Assembly (NCBI RefSeq): GCF_025766255.1
Contig: NW_026516690.1
Coordinates: 1-64,000 of the forward strand
Source: Zychaea mexicana
Lineage: Eukaryota; Mucoromycota; Mucoromycetes; Mucorales; Lichtheimiaceae
DNA: 64,000 nucleotides
Direction: 5' to 3'
Each line of letters begins with the position of its first letter. Positions within the stretch are counted from its first letter, which is position 1. The notes under the pieces were generated by a model that saw only the letters and a program-made list of their open reading frames with translations, did not search any database and was not told where the DNA came from. The translations under genes and the position numbers were made by a program. Shown here one piece after another: positions 10,707-20,785 of the stretch.

Positions 10707-12430
10707 ACTTACGCAAAGCATTCCCAAATTCATGGGGACCTCGGCCGCAAAAAATGGGCACGGGGAATTTTGAAATAAGCAGGACTTACGCCCGGAGGCT
10801 GCCTGAGTAAAAAAAACAGCCGTTCGCATGAAACGATGCAACATCCGAAGATGGGTCGAGACAGAGGCTACTTAGAACTGGGGAGGGGGATAAACTATAT
10901 TAAAAACGCAATAGACGCTTTTAATGACTTCCTGGGTCAGAGCAAGGGGAGGAGGGGAGGGGGGTATAAAATATATAAAGAACGCAAAGAAGAAGATGAG
11001 GCTTTTAAGGACTTCCTCAGGTCCAAGTCAAAGCAAAAAGCACACGCCACCGTCCAGATGGATGGATAGATCTTGACCACTGCTGATGGACTACTTGACA
11101 GGTTGGCTTCTAGGAGCGGGATGACAGTGGAGCATCAATCTTGACTAGCATGGAGGTGTCTGTGCACTATCGCCATTCCGAGAAACGAAAGAAATGAACA
11201 GTTAATGGGAAACTGTCAAACCACCATCACAAGATTCTATCGTGCTATACTTACCTATACTTCTACGATGAGACACAGGAGAACCGAACACCCAGCCAGT
11301 GTAGAGCAGAGAATCGCAGCCAGAACAGAAACACTTCTTCTAGCTGGATAAAAAAAAAGATTATTAGAGGGCTGCACCCACTGTGCTATCTTTATTTTTT
11401 AACACGGCATTACCATCTTCCTCCATCCCAAGCTGAATCCACCTATACTTACATTTGTTTGTCGTTTTACAGCAAAGTTATAGACAGAGAGAGATGGGGT
11501 CTAAGCCAATCCAAGTTCAAACAGATCACCGCAGAGCCATCCTCTATTAGAAAAAAGAAAACATCTATGAGCAGCTGCATACACTTTTTGACATGTCACG
11601 GCAGACATCTTCATGGTTCTTCAAAGACGCAAAGACAAACACAAGCACAGCGATACTTACTATTATGACATCCTTGGCTTGGAGGAAGAGAGCCTTGATT
11701 TAGAGAGAGGAAAAGCAAGAAGGGGATGACCAATTCTGAAAAAAGAATAAGAGAAGAAAGGGGAGGAGAGAAAGAAAACTTTTTTGAGAGACTGCCATAT
11801 TGCATACGTCATGGTCAGGAGCCCTTTTCCGTCACGCTGCTGTACACACTGCACACCTTTGACGCGTCATCCCCAACACCCATGCCATCCTACTCACCTA
11901 TCATACCAATGTTCAAGTCCCCTTTTGCTTATACTTACTATCTGTTATTTGTCCGCAGGACGCAATTAACCCAACCAGCATAAAGTGAAACCTGAAGTAG
12001 AATGAAAAGAAGAAAGATTATGAGCAGGCTGTTCTTAATATGCAGCTACTTTTGACACGTCATGGCATCAGCACCTCCAACAGACACTCGACTTCTCTCC
12101 AACTCATCCTCACATTTCATTCCCTACCGTACTTACAGTTGTTGCTTATGTTTAAGGGTGGGATGCAAACAACAAACCGAACCAACCATTTCAAAAAGTC
12201 AGAATCCTATAGTAGTAGCAGAGAAGAAAGGAGGATAACATTAGCGACTGTATGCTGTACACACACTTCTTTAGACACGTCGAAATTCATATCTTCTTTC
12301 GTATATCACATCCACATGCAAAACCTCAAAGTACACTTCACACTTTCCATATTGTACTTACTCTTGCATCTGTGCTTTGAGAGCCAATGTGAGCGGGAGA
12401 TGGACCAGGTTAAGACGAGAAGAAGGTCTG
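10707..12430 (-). other. antisense series of splice sites in Helitron B
   Basis: On the minus strand, perfect GTAAGT donors occur at 12356-12361, 12131-12136, 11933-11938, 11655-11660, 11447-11452, 11249-11254, 10784-10789 and 10707-10712. Most are preceded, 50-90 nt upstream, by pyrimidine tracts ending in CAG or TAG (for example TTCTTTTTTCAG before the exon ending near 11,661). This is the layout of a multi-exon transcript with short exons. Hand-joining the first two exons gives no continuous reading frame, so a non-coding transcript or a decayed captured gene is more likely than a protein gene. All eight donors are kept in Helitron C. Confidence 0.55.
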
Positions 12431-12931
12431 TGTCAAAAAAGAAAGAAAGTGAGATAAACGGATCTTAAGATACTCGCAACGGGTTGCATACGCTCTGCTC
12501 ACTCACCACCATAAACATACACTCTTCGATCCTCTAATCCGTTCCAATGATACTCACATTGAATAGCTTTGGCTTACAAACGTTGACGAGGAGGAAGAGG
12601 AGTGGCATGATTGCTGCGGCCGCGCGGTTATATAGAGTAATGAACACGGCATTTGAGCCAATTCAATCTATCCAATCAGATTGCTCTCTCACGTTTATGA
12701 CGCGCCGAGGTGTGTGGCTCCTCCAGATAAGAAAGTTTATTCTACATGAATGTATGACTATGTGAATAGACGGGTATCGCATCGAGAAAAGACTCAAGCG
12801 GATAAGCGTTATAAACACGATATGAAGCTCACTTCAAAATCCTTCATCATCTGAGAAGTGTCATCGCTTTAAACACGCTGGATACAAGTATCAATACAAG
12901 TATCAACGTATACAAGAGTATCCAAAATCTC

Positions 12932-13327
12932 ATGGGACATGGCGATCCCGCGCTTGCTGATGTTCCATTTGATGGAAAAATTATGGTCCTTGGTGTTGAC
13001 TTTTGCCAGGTACTCAACATTGTCCTGATCCCTCACATAACACTCACACCATCGCAAACACGCTCGCCCATTCTCTTCAAACGCACCCAATTCCCTGTTC
13101 GCCTGGCATTCGCTATGACCATCAATAAGGCACAGGGTCAAACTTTCAACACTATCGGCCTCTACTTGCCTGAACCTCCGTTCACGCATGGTCTACTTTA
13201 TGTAGCCATGTCACGCGTCCACACCCCTTCATCCATCAGAATCATGTTAGATCCCGAGAACTCGAGTATCGTGGGTCAGCAAGGCCAAAACATCCGAGAT
13301 GTTGTTTTCCATGAAGTTCTTCTCTAA
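12932..13327 (+). pseudogene. RepHel helicase remnant in Helitron B
   Basis: A 131-codon frame equal to the start and end of the helicase C-terminal region joined by a deletion. It opens with DPALADVPFDGK and GVDFCQ (GGDFRQ in the intact gene, so motif III is mutated). It jumps at 13,015-13,023 to the region before NKAQGQTF and ends with YVAMSRV and HEVLL. Walker A and B are absent, so it cannot be an active helicase. Confidence 0.9.
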
Positions 13328-13540
13328 TTCTTTTTGTCGCCTATTCTCTTTTTATCAATATCACTACATGATCTTTGTCAACACTTCTTTTCGCATTGCA
13401 TTCTAAACTGGAGATAGTTAAGTATCCAACTTTGACGACTTTCTATAATAGACTACTTCGCACTGCACAATGATCTTGCTTTTGTTTTTTAAAACAGACA
13501 ATAAGCATCTAATACCAAAACATTGATCCAACCTCGCTTG

Positions 13541-13674
13541 ACAGGGGGGTTTGGGGAGCTTGCCCCCTACTTGGGGGTCAAGGGGGGAACCCCCTTGCGA
13601 CGCGTTTCCATTGAATGACACGGAGCGAAGCGGAGGGGCTCATTCATCCGAGCGAAGCGAGGAAGGACTGCTAG
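13541..13674 (+). repeat. Helitron B right terminus
   Basis: Same hairpin block as Helitron A (CAAGGGGG/CCCCCTTG), with the extra 27-bp segment between two GAGCGAAGC motifs, ending in GCTAG followed by T. Confidence 0.85.
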
Positions 13675-14440
13675 TTTTTATTGATTTTAAGTATTAGAAT
13701 TTTGCTGCTATAAATTAAATAAATATCATTTATATTATCTATTTCGATTATTAAATTATCTATCATTATTTCATTTATAATAAATACTATCCTTATAGTT
13801 TTGCAGAATGATATTATTTCTAGTATTTTGAATATCATTTGGAGTATATATTCTATTATATATTTGAAATTCAATTTTAGAATGTTTTTTATGTATTTTA
13901 AAAATCTATAAATTATCTTAGGATAACTCTCTTTTATATTGTAGGTAAGGATTCTTTTATATTTTATACTTGACAGTTGTTACTAGAAACTATCTAGGAG
14001 AGTAGCCTTTTTTGATTTTTGAATCTGGCCTTTGGTATGATATTTGAGGTAGCTTTTGAAACTCCATTGTACAAAAGGAATTTCAGCAACTGGTTGTTAA
14101 AGATATTACTCAGTTGAGTCTATAAAATACTTATAGTTTATTATCTATATATAATAAAAAAAATTGAATTTTATACTTAAATAAAATATAATATCATAAA
14201 AGCTTATGCAACCTTCCTACTTCATTCCAGAATCAGGAAATATAATATGTCTTTTAACTCTCTAATATCTTATATACTATATACATATAAACAATGCTTA
14301 AATGAAACCTTATCCCCTTTTGATATAAATATAGAAGAAGATAAAATAAGTAAGTTTGTGAAGATAAAATACAAGATTCAAATGTGTGGACCAGTATATT
14401 ATTTGGTTCACTATATATACACATCTATACAGATATAGTA
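13675..14440. other. AT-rich sequence, left part of a duplicated segment
   Basis: No gene. The last 50 bp (from about 14,390: TTTGGTTCACTATATATACA) match the paralogous segment at 19,678, and the sequence is then interrupted by a TA-flanked element. Confidence 0.5.
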
Positions 14441-14808
14441 CAGTTGACCCCCTTTAATGTCAACCCTCAAGTACACCTGAAAGTGTTGACGCTAACGGGG
14501 GTTGACGTTAAAGGGGGTAGCACAAAGTTTAACTGTATAATAAAAATATTAAACCAGCACATACACCCCGACACAATGTATGTATGCAACAGAGTCGTTC
14601 CTAACAATGTATTTTCAACCAACAATGAAATAACCACTTTTGATTGGATATGTTTGACCTTAATAAGAAGTCAACCCTGGCCAAGGTATTGACATTGATC
14701 TTATGTAAAAGTTGAAATTTATCTCTGCTAAAATGTGAGGTTCTCAGAAAAAGGCTGACCATATCGGGGGTTGACATTAAAGGGGTTGACATTAAAGAGG
14801 GTCCACTG
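14441..14808. mobile_element. TA-flanked miniature inverted-repeat element, 368 bp
   Basis: Terminal inverted repeats of about 26 bp (CAGTTGACCCCCTTTAATGT... and its imperfect complement ending GGGTCCACTG) are flanked by TA on both sides (14,439-14,440 and 14,809-14,810). There is no coding capacity. TA targets and CAGT...ACTG ends fit the Tc1/mariner/pogo superfamily. A related copy lies at 24,458-24,645. The paralogous segment near 19,714 lacks the insertion. Confidence 0.8.
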
Positions 14809-14873
14809 TATGCATTCAAAGGTTTTTATATTATATAATAGAAAAGTCTGTAGACAGTCCTATTTAGGGATCC

Positions 14874-15000
14874 GCACGGTTCGGTTCGGTTCGGTTCTTA
14901 AAGGGAACCGAACCGAACCGTCTAAAGCAAGAACCGAACCGACTAGAACCGACGAGAACCGTAGAACCGAAGAATCGAACCGAAGAACCGAACCCATCAT
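14874..15000. repeat. left subterminal GGTTCG/CGAACC repeat array
   Basis: Units of GGTTC on the plus strand are followed after a short spacer by a longer run of GAACC units, so the array can fold on itself. Together with the right array it forms the subterminal repeats of the hAT-like element, the usual binding sites of hAT transposases. Confidence 0.75.
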
Positions 15001-15772
15001 GTATATAAAAAAGGCAAGATTCGGTATCTTTAAATGAAAGCTGATGTGTGTGTTCAAATGTCGCGGTATACTTGAATACTGCAGTAAAAAAGAATAATTT
15101 ATTATTGTACATTGAACAGCGATCTCAAAATGAATAAGAGAAACAGAATGTAAACATTCTCATACGATGTGGGTCATTGCATGGTTAAAAGATTGAAGCA
15201 CAGTTTTTACAAAAAAAAGTGGAGCTTATAGTACTTACTTAGAGCGACTTAGTATTACTAGTACAATATGTTATCGTAACATTGGAGGAATTGAACCACA
15301 ACCGGCAGTACAGCTGCTGTGTCTCTATGTGTGTATAGTGTATAGTGTCTCATAAAAGGCAAAGGGTGAATGGGTAAGATAATTCTGTTATGAGCCCCAG
15401 AATGCGCAATCTCAAACGGAATGCACAAACTTGATAAAACTGATCGAGAAGCCATGATAAATCTAGTTAAGTAGTACGTCATGGAGAAAAATGCTTTGTG
15501 GGTAGCAAAGTAGAGGAACAAGTAATGATGTGCGTCATGGGCGGAGAAAGCAAGCTGCCGTCAGAAGAAGTGTTTTTTTTATTTTTTTCTCTTATCTTCT
15601 TTACTATTTTTTACTCCCTTCTGCTTTTGCAGGTTTTGTTAAGTTTTTCAATAAAGTATGGCTTGCAAATACACTACTTCGTGGTCTTTTCGGAATAACA
15701 TTGTTCGTAACTTCCATTATAGCCTACTTTATACTAATTACCAAAATCGCTGATTGCAATCTTCTGCCTCTC

Positions 15773-15887
15773 GGTTCTTCGGTTCTACTTATACAGAACC
15801 GGTTCGGTTCCGGTTCGGTTCTTGACAGGAACCGAACCGTATTTTCTCGGTTTCGGTTCGGTTCGGTTCCGGTTCTACGGTTCTGAT
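15773..15887. repeat. right subterminal GGTTCG/CGAACC repeat array
   Basis: Counterpart of the left array: GGTTC units, a short GAACC run, then GGTTC units again, ending about 10 bp from the right end of the element. Confidence 0.75.
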
Positions 15888-15906
15888 ACGGATCCCTAGT
15901 CCTATT

Positions 15907-16095
15907 AATAATATAGGTTATAATAAATGGAAATAATTTTCCTGGCATATTGTTTATAAAACAATTTATAAACCAAAAGCTTAGGAATATAAAGGGAGTT
16001 AATTATTAATAATTAAATGTTCAACAAATCTTGATTTGTTAGAACTTTTAATTCATTAATATTAACAGTGAATTATAAATAATAAGGATCCAAGT
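15907..16095. other. right part of the duplicated segment
   Basis: AT-rich; the first ~80 bp match 19,777-19,860 (AATATAGGTTATAATAAATG). No gene. Confidence 0.5.
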
Positions 16096-17720
16096 TCACT
16101 CAGCTGGGGTTGCTGCATACGCTCGGGATGTTTTAGGAGTATAGAAGATCTCAGGATCTGCTGTATCGAATTCAGATTCTGGCACTTTGTGATCATACTT
16201 TTCATGTTCTTCTTGGCATTCCTTCCGTGCTAACACTGGAGGCACATAGGCTTGCAAGTTATATAAGTGACGCTATTCAACCACACATTATCATTTTAAC
16301 TCTGTTAGCAATATGCATTTCGTAAATATATGTCTAATTGATTGGTCGAATATACCTTGAAAGTGTATATAAGCTTCAGTGTATCATAGAAGTCGGCGAA
16401 ACCACACAGTGACCGTGGTATATACATATTGCCCACTTCCTGAACGACATATCTTGCCATGCTTACATATAGATAGCATATTGCCAATAAACCCTATGAA
16501 CCCTGTAAGTCCCAAATGGAAATGTATAAAATTTAGAGTATTGTGAACCTACTAATCCAATCCATGTAGAGCACGTGTGGGGAGCAGTCCTTGGCAAATG
16601 GCAGGGAGTTCAAGTTACGGCAAAGATAGGCATTGCTTCTCATGTTTTTGGTTTGTTGTTCATGGGCTACAGAAGTCGTAATACCAGGTGCCTTCCATAC
16701 ACAGCATGCGATTTCAGTGTCTCCAGTGGTAACAATCGCATCGATCTTTTGTCCTATAACATTATAGGTAGTGGTGAAACTGCCACCAGGACCATACAAC
16801 CATTCATTGTGTAATTTTACTTTTTTGGTTTTGGCTGATGCGAGCTCCCTACTATTTATAATTCAGAGGTTAGCAAAAGTATACTACACTTACACACAAA
16901 TAAATATATATAGGTATATGCCCATCTATCATACTTACAGTGAGAATTCATAGGTAGTATTCCTGAATGCTGTACATAGAATATTGTAACAAATAATTAT
17001 CATATCCATCTCACTATAAGTGTCAGACTTATGACCACCAGAATCCAGGTATCATATCCTATGTAGAGCTTATCAGTAACAACAAATGGTGAGGATGTAT
17101 AATGTCAACACGGTAAAGAAGTGCTTACAAATAATCCAAAATATCAATGCCTTGTAAAATTCATTGTCGATATCCATTTGCAATAGCATGTTCTTATGGT
17201 GTGATAGCTGTCTTAATGCTTGGTGGATTCCCTTTACACTACATATTTCGCTTTTGTTAGAACCTCACAAAGTAGGCATTTATAAAATGCAAACAATTTG
17301 ATTCTTTCTCCTCGTTCTACTAACCTGGATGACTTCGTTCACAACATTTTCAAAATCGTCGCTCAGTTCTTCGATTTCTATTTTCTCCTTCGTAAGTTTG
17401 TTCCAGTCTTCTGGTTCAAATATTTTCTTGTAGTACTGTGCGTTTGATTTATGTGCTTGGTCAACGATTAAAGAAAGCGTCAATCTAATTAAAAAAAAAC
17501 CCGTTAGTAAATCAGATGGGCATTCTCGTAAAGCGGATGTAAGTATACAAACATACGTACTGCGTCATATTTTTCATGAGAGTGTTGATGGCTAATTCTG
17601 TAAAATTGACAGTGACACCATGTTTAATCTATCTTCAAAACTTTCTGTATTGTTCATGATCGCATGGACTGTCGATTCTGGAATGTTATATTCCTTGTTG
17701 TTGTGCTATACAAAATTCAT
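16096..17720 (-). pseudogene. multi-exon gene or gene remnant of an unrecognised fungal family
   Basis: Coding stretches follow each other on the minus strand. One is around 17,700-17,560 (NNKEYNIPESTVHAIMNNTE, then a frame change). Others are at 17,483-17,300 (VDQAHKSNAQYYKKIFEPED), 16,800-16,560 (WLYGPGGSFTTTYNV, GQKIDAIVTTGDTEIACCVW) and 16,448-16,345 (MARYVVQEVGNMYIPRS, ending at GTATAT). The last exon, 16,272-16,096, joins in phase and ends SRAYAATPAE and TGA. The 3' exons look intact, while the 5' part has a stop and a frame change. I do not recognise a domain. The Gln-, Glu- and Tyr-rich style and its place among transposons suggest a lineage-specific, often duplicated family. Confidence 0.5.
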
Positions 17721-17768
17721 AAAGCTGGTGAGACCTACGTGCAAACTCAAACACTGGGTGTGTAGGCT

Positions 17769-17910
17769 ATTATCAAGTGGTTAAAAACAGCTTGATAATA
17801 GCTTGATAATAGCTTGCTATGTAGTTATCACGTTGTTTGTGAACAGCTTGATAATTATGCAGAAACAGCTTCGATTGTTATTATCAAGCTGTTTTTCACC
17901 ACTTGATAAT
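17769..17910. mobile_element. 142-bp palindromic miniature element
   Basis: A 32-bp arm beginning ATTATCAAGTGGTTAAAAAC is repeated inverted, with one mismatch, at 17,879-17,910, and CAGCTTGATAAT units recur inside. No clear target duplication was found, so the superfamily is undetermined. Confidence 0.6.
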
Positions 17911-19369
17911 TTGCTCATGCATGTACGTGGAAATGGGGGTTTTTGATATCATGTATGCAGTAGTGGTTGGGTTCTATACACATTACATATGGATTGGGTA
18001 CTAGGTGCAGTCAAATTCGCAACAGAGTTCTGCACCGCATATTTTAAAGTACTTCTTTACATGCATACTGATCAAAGCAGCAAGGCAATTGGTTGTATAA
18101 TTATTTTTTGGATCGTGAAATTACGTGTTATGGTTGATCGAAACCGGTTTTATTATTAAAAATTGATTGACGATTATTACAAATAAAAACATGCTATAGA
18201 GATGAAACTAAGCAAAAATTTCTATTCTAAAGGGAAGTGCTATATTGGTTGGTGTGCTGGGGCGGCATTGGCATGACAACAAAGAATTGCTAATCTACAG
18301 CAAGGCGATTAGCAAAAATAAGAGGGCCAAATCGTAAGAGGAGAACTCAGCAGCAATGTCTAAGAGGCGAGATACATAAAGAGAAAAAAAGTAGAAACGA
18401 AGATAGAAAGAAAGTATACTTACAGATAGCGCTACTTGTGTGGCAACAGTTAGGTTCGAACAAAGACTCTGAATAAGAAGATATAAATGCTAACAGCTTC
18501 AGATAGTTGAAAGCGTAGGCAAATAAAATATAAGGGACTATTAGTATCTGAACCTCTCAACCATCAGAAAAGACTGTAGAAAGAGGAGAGAGAGCTTACA
18601 CCGTTTCATTGTTACTCAGTGATGATGTCCTGAAGATTTATAAAGAATGCAGCTAGTGATTGAAAGAACATCATCGGTACCAAGTTGAAAGTATGTGAAA
18701 AATAGAAAATGACCATGTTACATAGATGCTTACCATAGAAAAAGAAGATTCATGGTAGGTGATAAAATACGACGTGGAAGTATGAAAAGAAGAAGAGACA
18801 GAATAACCAATTCATGCAGTCAGGGAAAATATATCAATCTAAAAAAAAAGTCATTTAGGCAAGTTCCTGCTGTCCACAACTCCATCATCACCACCCTACA
18901 TAGGATCATTGTGTATTCCTATAAAAACGTCCCCCATATCATACCATAATACGCTAATTTCTGACTGTCACTTAATTACTTATGCTTCGATAATCATAAA
19001 GATCTGTTATCACTAACGACCACAAACTGTAAGATGGCCTTTCATTTTATGCTCTGCTATTTCCACTATATATAACTGATTATCATTATATTTCTATCTC
19101 AAGTTGTAATATTAATATGGTGGTAAGTAAAACATGAGAAGTAGTCATGGAATCATATAGTTACCATATAGTATGTAGTATGTAGTATAGTGCTGTATTA
19201 TAATATCATATATACGAAATAAACCACCGTTTCCCAATCAAAGATTTCTATACCTTTCTTTCTATTGGATATTATGAGTATATGAGATTTATCAGCTTTA
19301 TAACAGCAATCTAATTGGATATGGCCAGAAACGCCTGTTGAATACTTGCGATTCTATTGGAAGCTATAG
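17911..19369. other. AT-rich sequence without a supported gene
   Basis: Minus-strand ACTTAC/GCTTAC donor-like sites at about 18,418, 18,596 and 18,731 hint at another decayed intron-containing transcript, but no coding stretch of useful length lies between them. Confidence 0.4.
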
Positions 19370-19650
19370 TAGTTGATACCATTATGATATCTGAAAAATC
19401 AAATGTTGATAACCTAAGAATCAAAAGTCGATATCTAAAAAGTCAAAATATTGATATTGAGAAAATCATAATGTTGATATCTTAAAAGTCAAAATGTTGA
19501 GTTGTCAAAAATCAAAATGTTGATATTCGACAACTCAACATTTTGATACCCTGATGTATACCTCAGGTATCAAAAAATTGATTCCTTGTTCGTACTCCAA
19601 AACTCAACATGATATCATTAGGGTATCAATAATAAGGTATCATTATAATG
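19370..19650. repeat. short-unit repeat block with a long hairpin
   Basis: Variants of the unit GTCAAAATGTTGATATC recur at intervals of about 27 bp. Within the block, CAAAATGTTGAGTTGTC (about 19,490-19,507) pairs perfectly with its complement about 20 bp further on. AGGTATCA units follow. Its origin is unknown; it may be a decayed miniature element. Confidence 0.6.
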
Positions 19651-19671
19651 ATACTACCAATTTTTGGCAGT

Positions 19672-19880
19672 GTTATTTGGTTCACTATGTATACACATCT
19701 TTTCTATACAGATATGCATTCAAAGGTTTTTATATTATATAATAGAAAAATAGATTAATCTGTAGACAGTCCTATTAAAAATATAGGTTATAATAAATGG
19801 AAATAATTTTCCTGACATATTGTTTTTAAATAAATTTATAAACCAAAAGCTTAGGAATATAAAGCAGAAAATATCACCAG
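19672..19880. repeat. duplicated segment, unoccupied copy
   Basis: Matches 14,390-14,440, then 14,809-14,864, then 15,899-15,985 in order, without the TA element and the hAT-like element. The hAT target GTCCTATT is present once (19,769-19,776). It is the empty-site control for both insertions. Confidence 0.85.
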
Positions 19881-20340
19881 CACACACAAAGCATATAGCT
19901 ATGAGGTTACCCAGTAAAAGCTTTGAAAAATGCTCCCTTTTATAGATTCTTTCTGTGTCGATCTTGTCTTGATCCTCAGGGATAGGAGCAATAGTTATGA
20001 CGGTGGCTGTATCTAGTAGAAATTGAAAGTCTGGTGCCAATTTACACAGATTGAGATTTTGCTGCTGATTATTGATTCTGCATAGTCGAGCAGTGCGCCC
20101 AGTAACAATAGTATCAGTCAATAATATAGCACTTGTCTTGCTAAGCTCCAAAATGCACTGACTGACGCGTTGCTCTTCATCTTTTATATCTTATAGAAAA
20201 TCATTATATTTGATTTCAGTTCGTAGCAGACACCTTAGCGAAAAGGTTTCGGTCTCGTACGATTTCAACACTTTATCTTCTTCTTTGTCGTCGTTTCCAT
20301 CGTCAACATCATCTTTGCAAACACCCTCGCAATGACTGAG
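19880..20340 (-). pseudogene. coding remnant, unrecognised family
   Basis: On the minus strand, coding-like sequence runs from about 20,340 (CEGVCKDDVDDGNDDKEEDK, then VLKSYETETFSLRCLLRTEI) through a TAA at about 20,190. It continues as ELSKTSAILLTDTIVTGRTA and APDFQFLLDTATVITIAPIP, then fades into AT-rich sequence near the duplicated segment. The internal stop and the absence of a start make it a pseudogene. No domain recognised. Confidence 0.45.
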
Positions 20341-20785
20341 AACCTACTCCTAATTGCAAATTTGTACAAATGATCTGGTCTATTAAATGAGGGCATCTCC
20401 CTCTTCCTTGAAAAATTCAAATCTGTTGAAAGTCTTCTACTATTTCATATTGCAAAACGAACCTTGCAAGAAACTTGCAATAGGTGCTTTATGTGTAGAT
20501 CATTATATGAAAGAGAGAAAACTACAAAACAAAGTATTAAATTCACCTTGTTTATATTATAAAAAATAAAAAAAGACCTACTAAGGTCACATTAAATAAT
20601 GCCTTTTATGTTTTATCAAAAGTATTTTCAATTCTTAATTAATAGAAATAAAGAAGAAAATAAAAAAGGAAAGGTTCAAATGAACCTTAATGATATAAAT
20701 ATAAGACTTAATAAAAAATATGTTTAGAACAAGATGATAATAATAGATTAATTGTAATAAAGATATTGTCAAAGAAGAAGATTTA
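20341..20785. other. AT-rich sequence without a supported gene
   Basis: A-rich runs and short low-complexity frames only, up to the TA dinucleotide that flanks the pogo-like element. Confidence 0.4.

Larger units (their letters stand above)
10612..13674 (+). mobile_element. Helitron B, non-autonomous, about 3.06 kb
   Basis: Begins with TCTTTATTATTAAAATC directly at the right end of Helitron A and ends with the shared terminal block and CTAG at 13,671-13,674, followed by T. It aligns along nearly its whole length with Helitron C (39,244-42,905), which fixes both ends. It contains only a helicase remnant, so it must depend on RepHel supplied elsewhere. Most of the interior (10,700-12,430) is unrelated to RepHel and carries an antisense series of splice-like signals. 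Relative to C it has lost about 527 bp between two copies of CAACATTGT. Confidence 0.85.
14865..15898. mobile_element. hAT-like non-autonomous element, 1,034 bp
   Basis: The ends TAGGGATCCG and CGGATCCCTA are perfect 10-bp inverted repeats, flanked by the 8-bp direct duplication GTCCTATT at 14,857-14,864 and 15,899-15,906. An 8-bp duplication with TAGGG-type ends is diagnostic of the hAT superfamily. The unoccupied paralogous site, with a single GTCCTATT, is at 19,769-19,776. No transposase is encoded; internal frames show no domain. The subterminal regions are dense in GGTTCG units. Confidence 0.9.

Noticed and set aside
11663..11983. Small open frames on both strands conserved between Helitrons B and C (also at 40,326-40,668)
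   Set aside because: They are identical only because the two elements are recent copies; there is no start context, domain or frame preservation beyond the overall similarity.
14874..15887. GGTTCG arrays as internal telomere repeats
   Set aside because: They lie symmetrically inside the hAT-like element ends and alternate in orientation, unlike telomere tracts.
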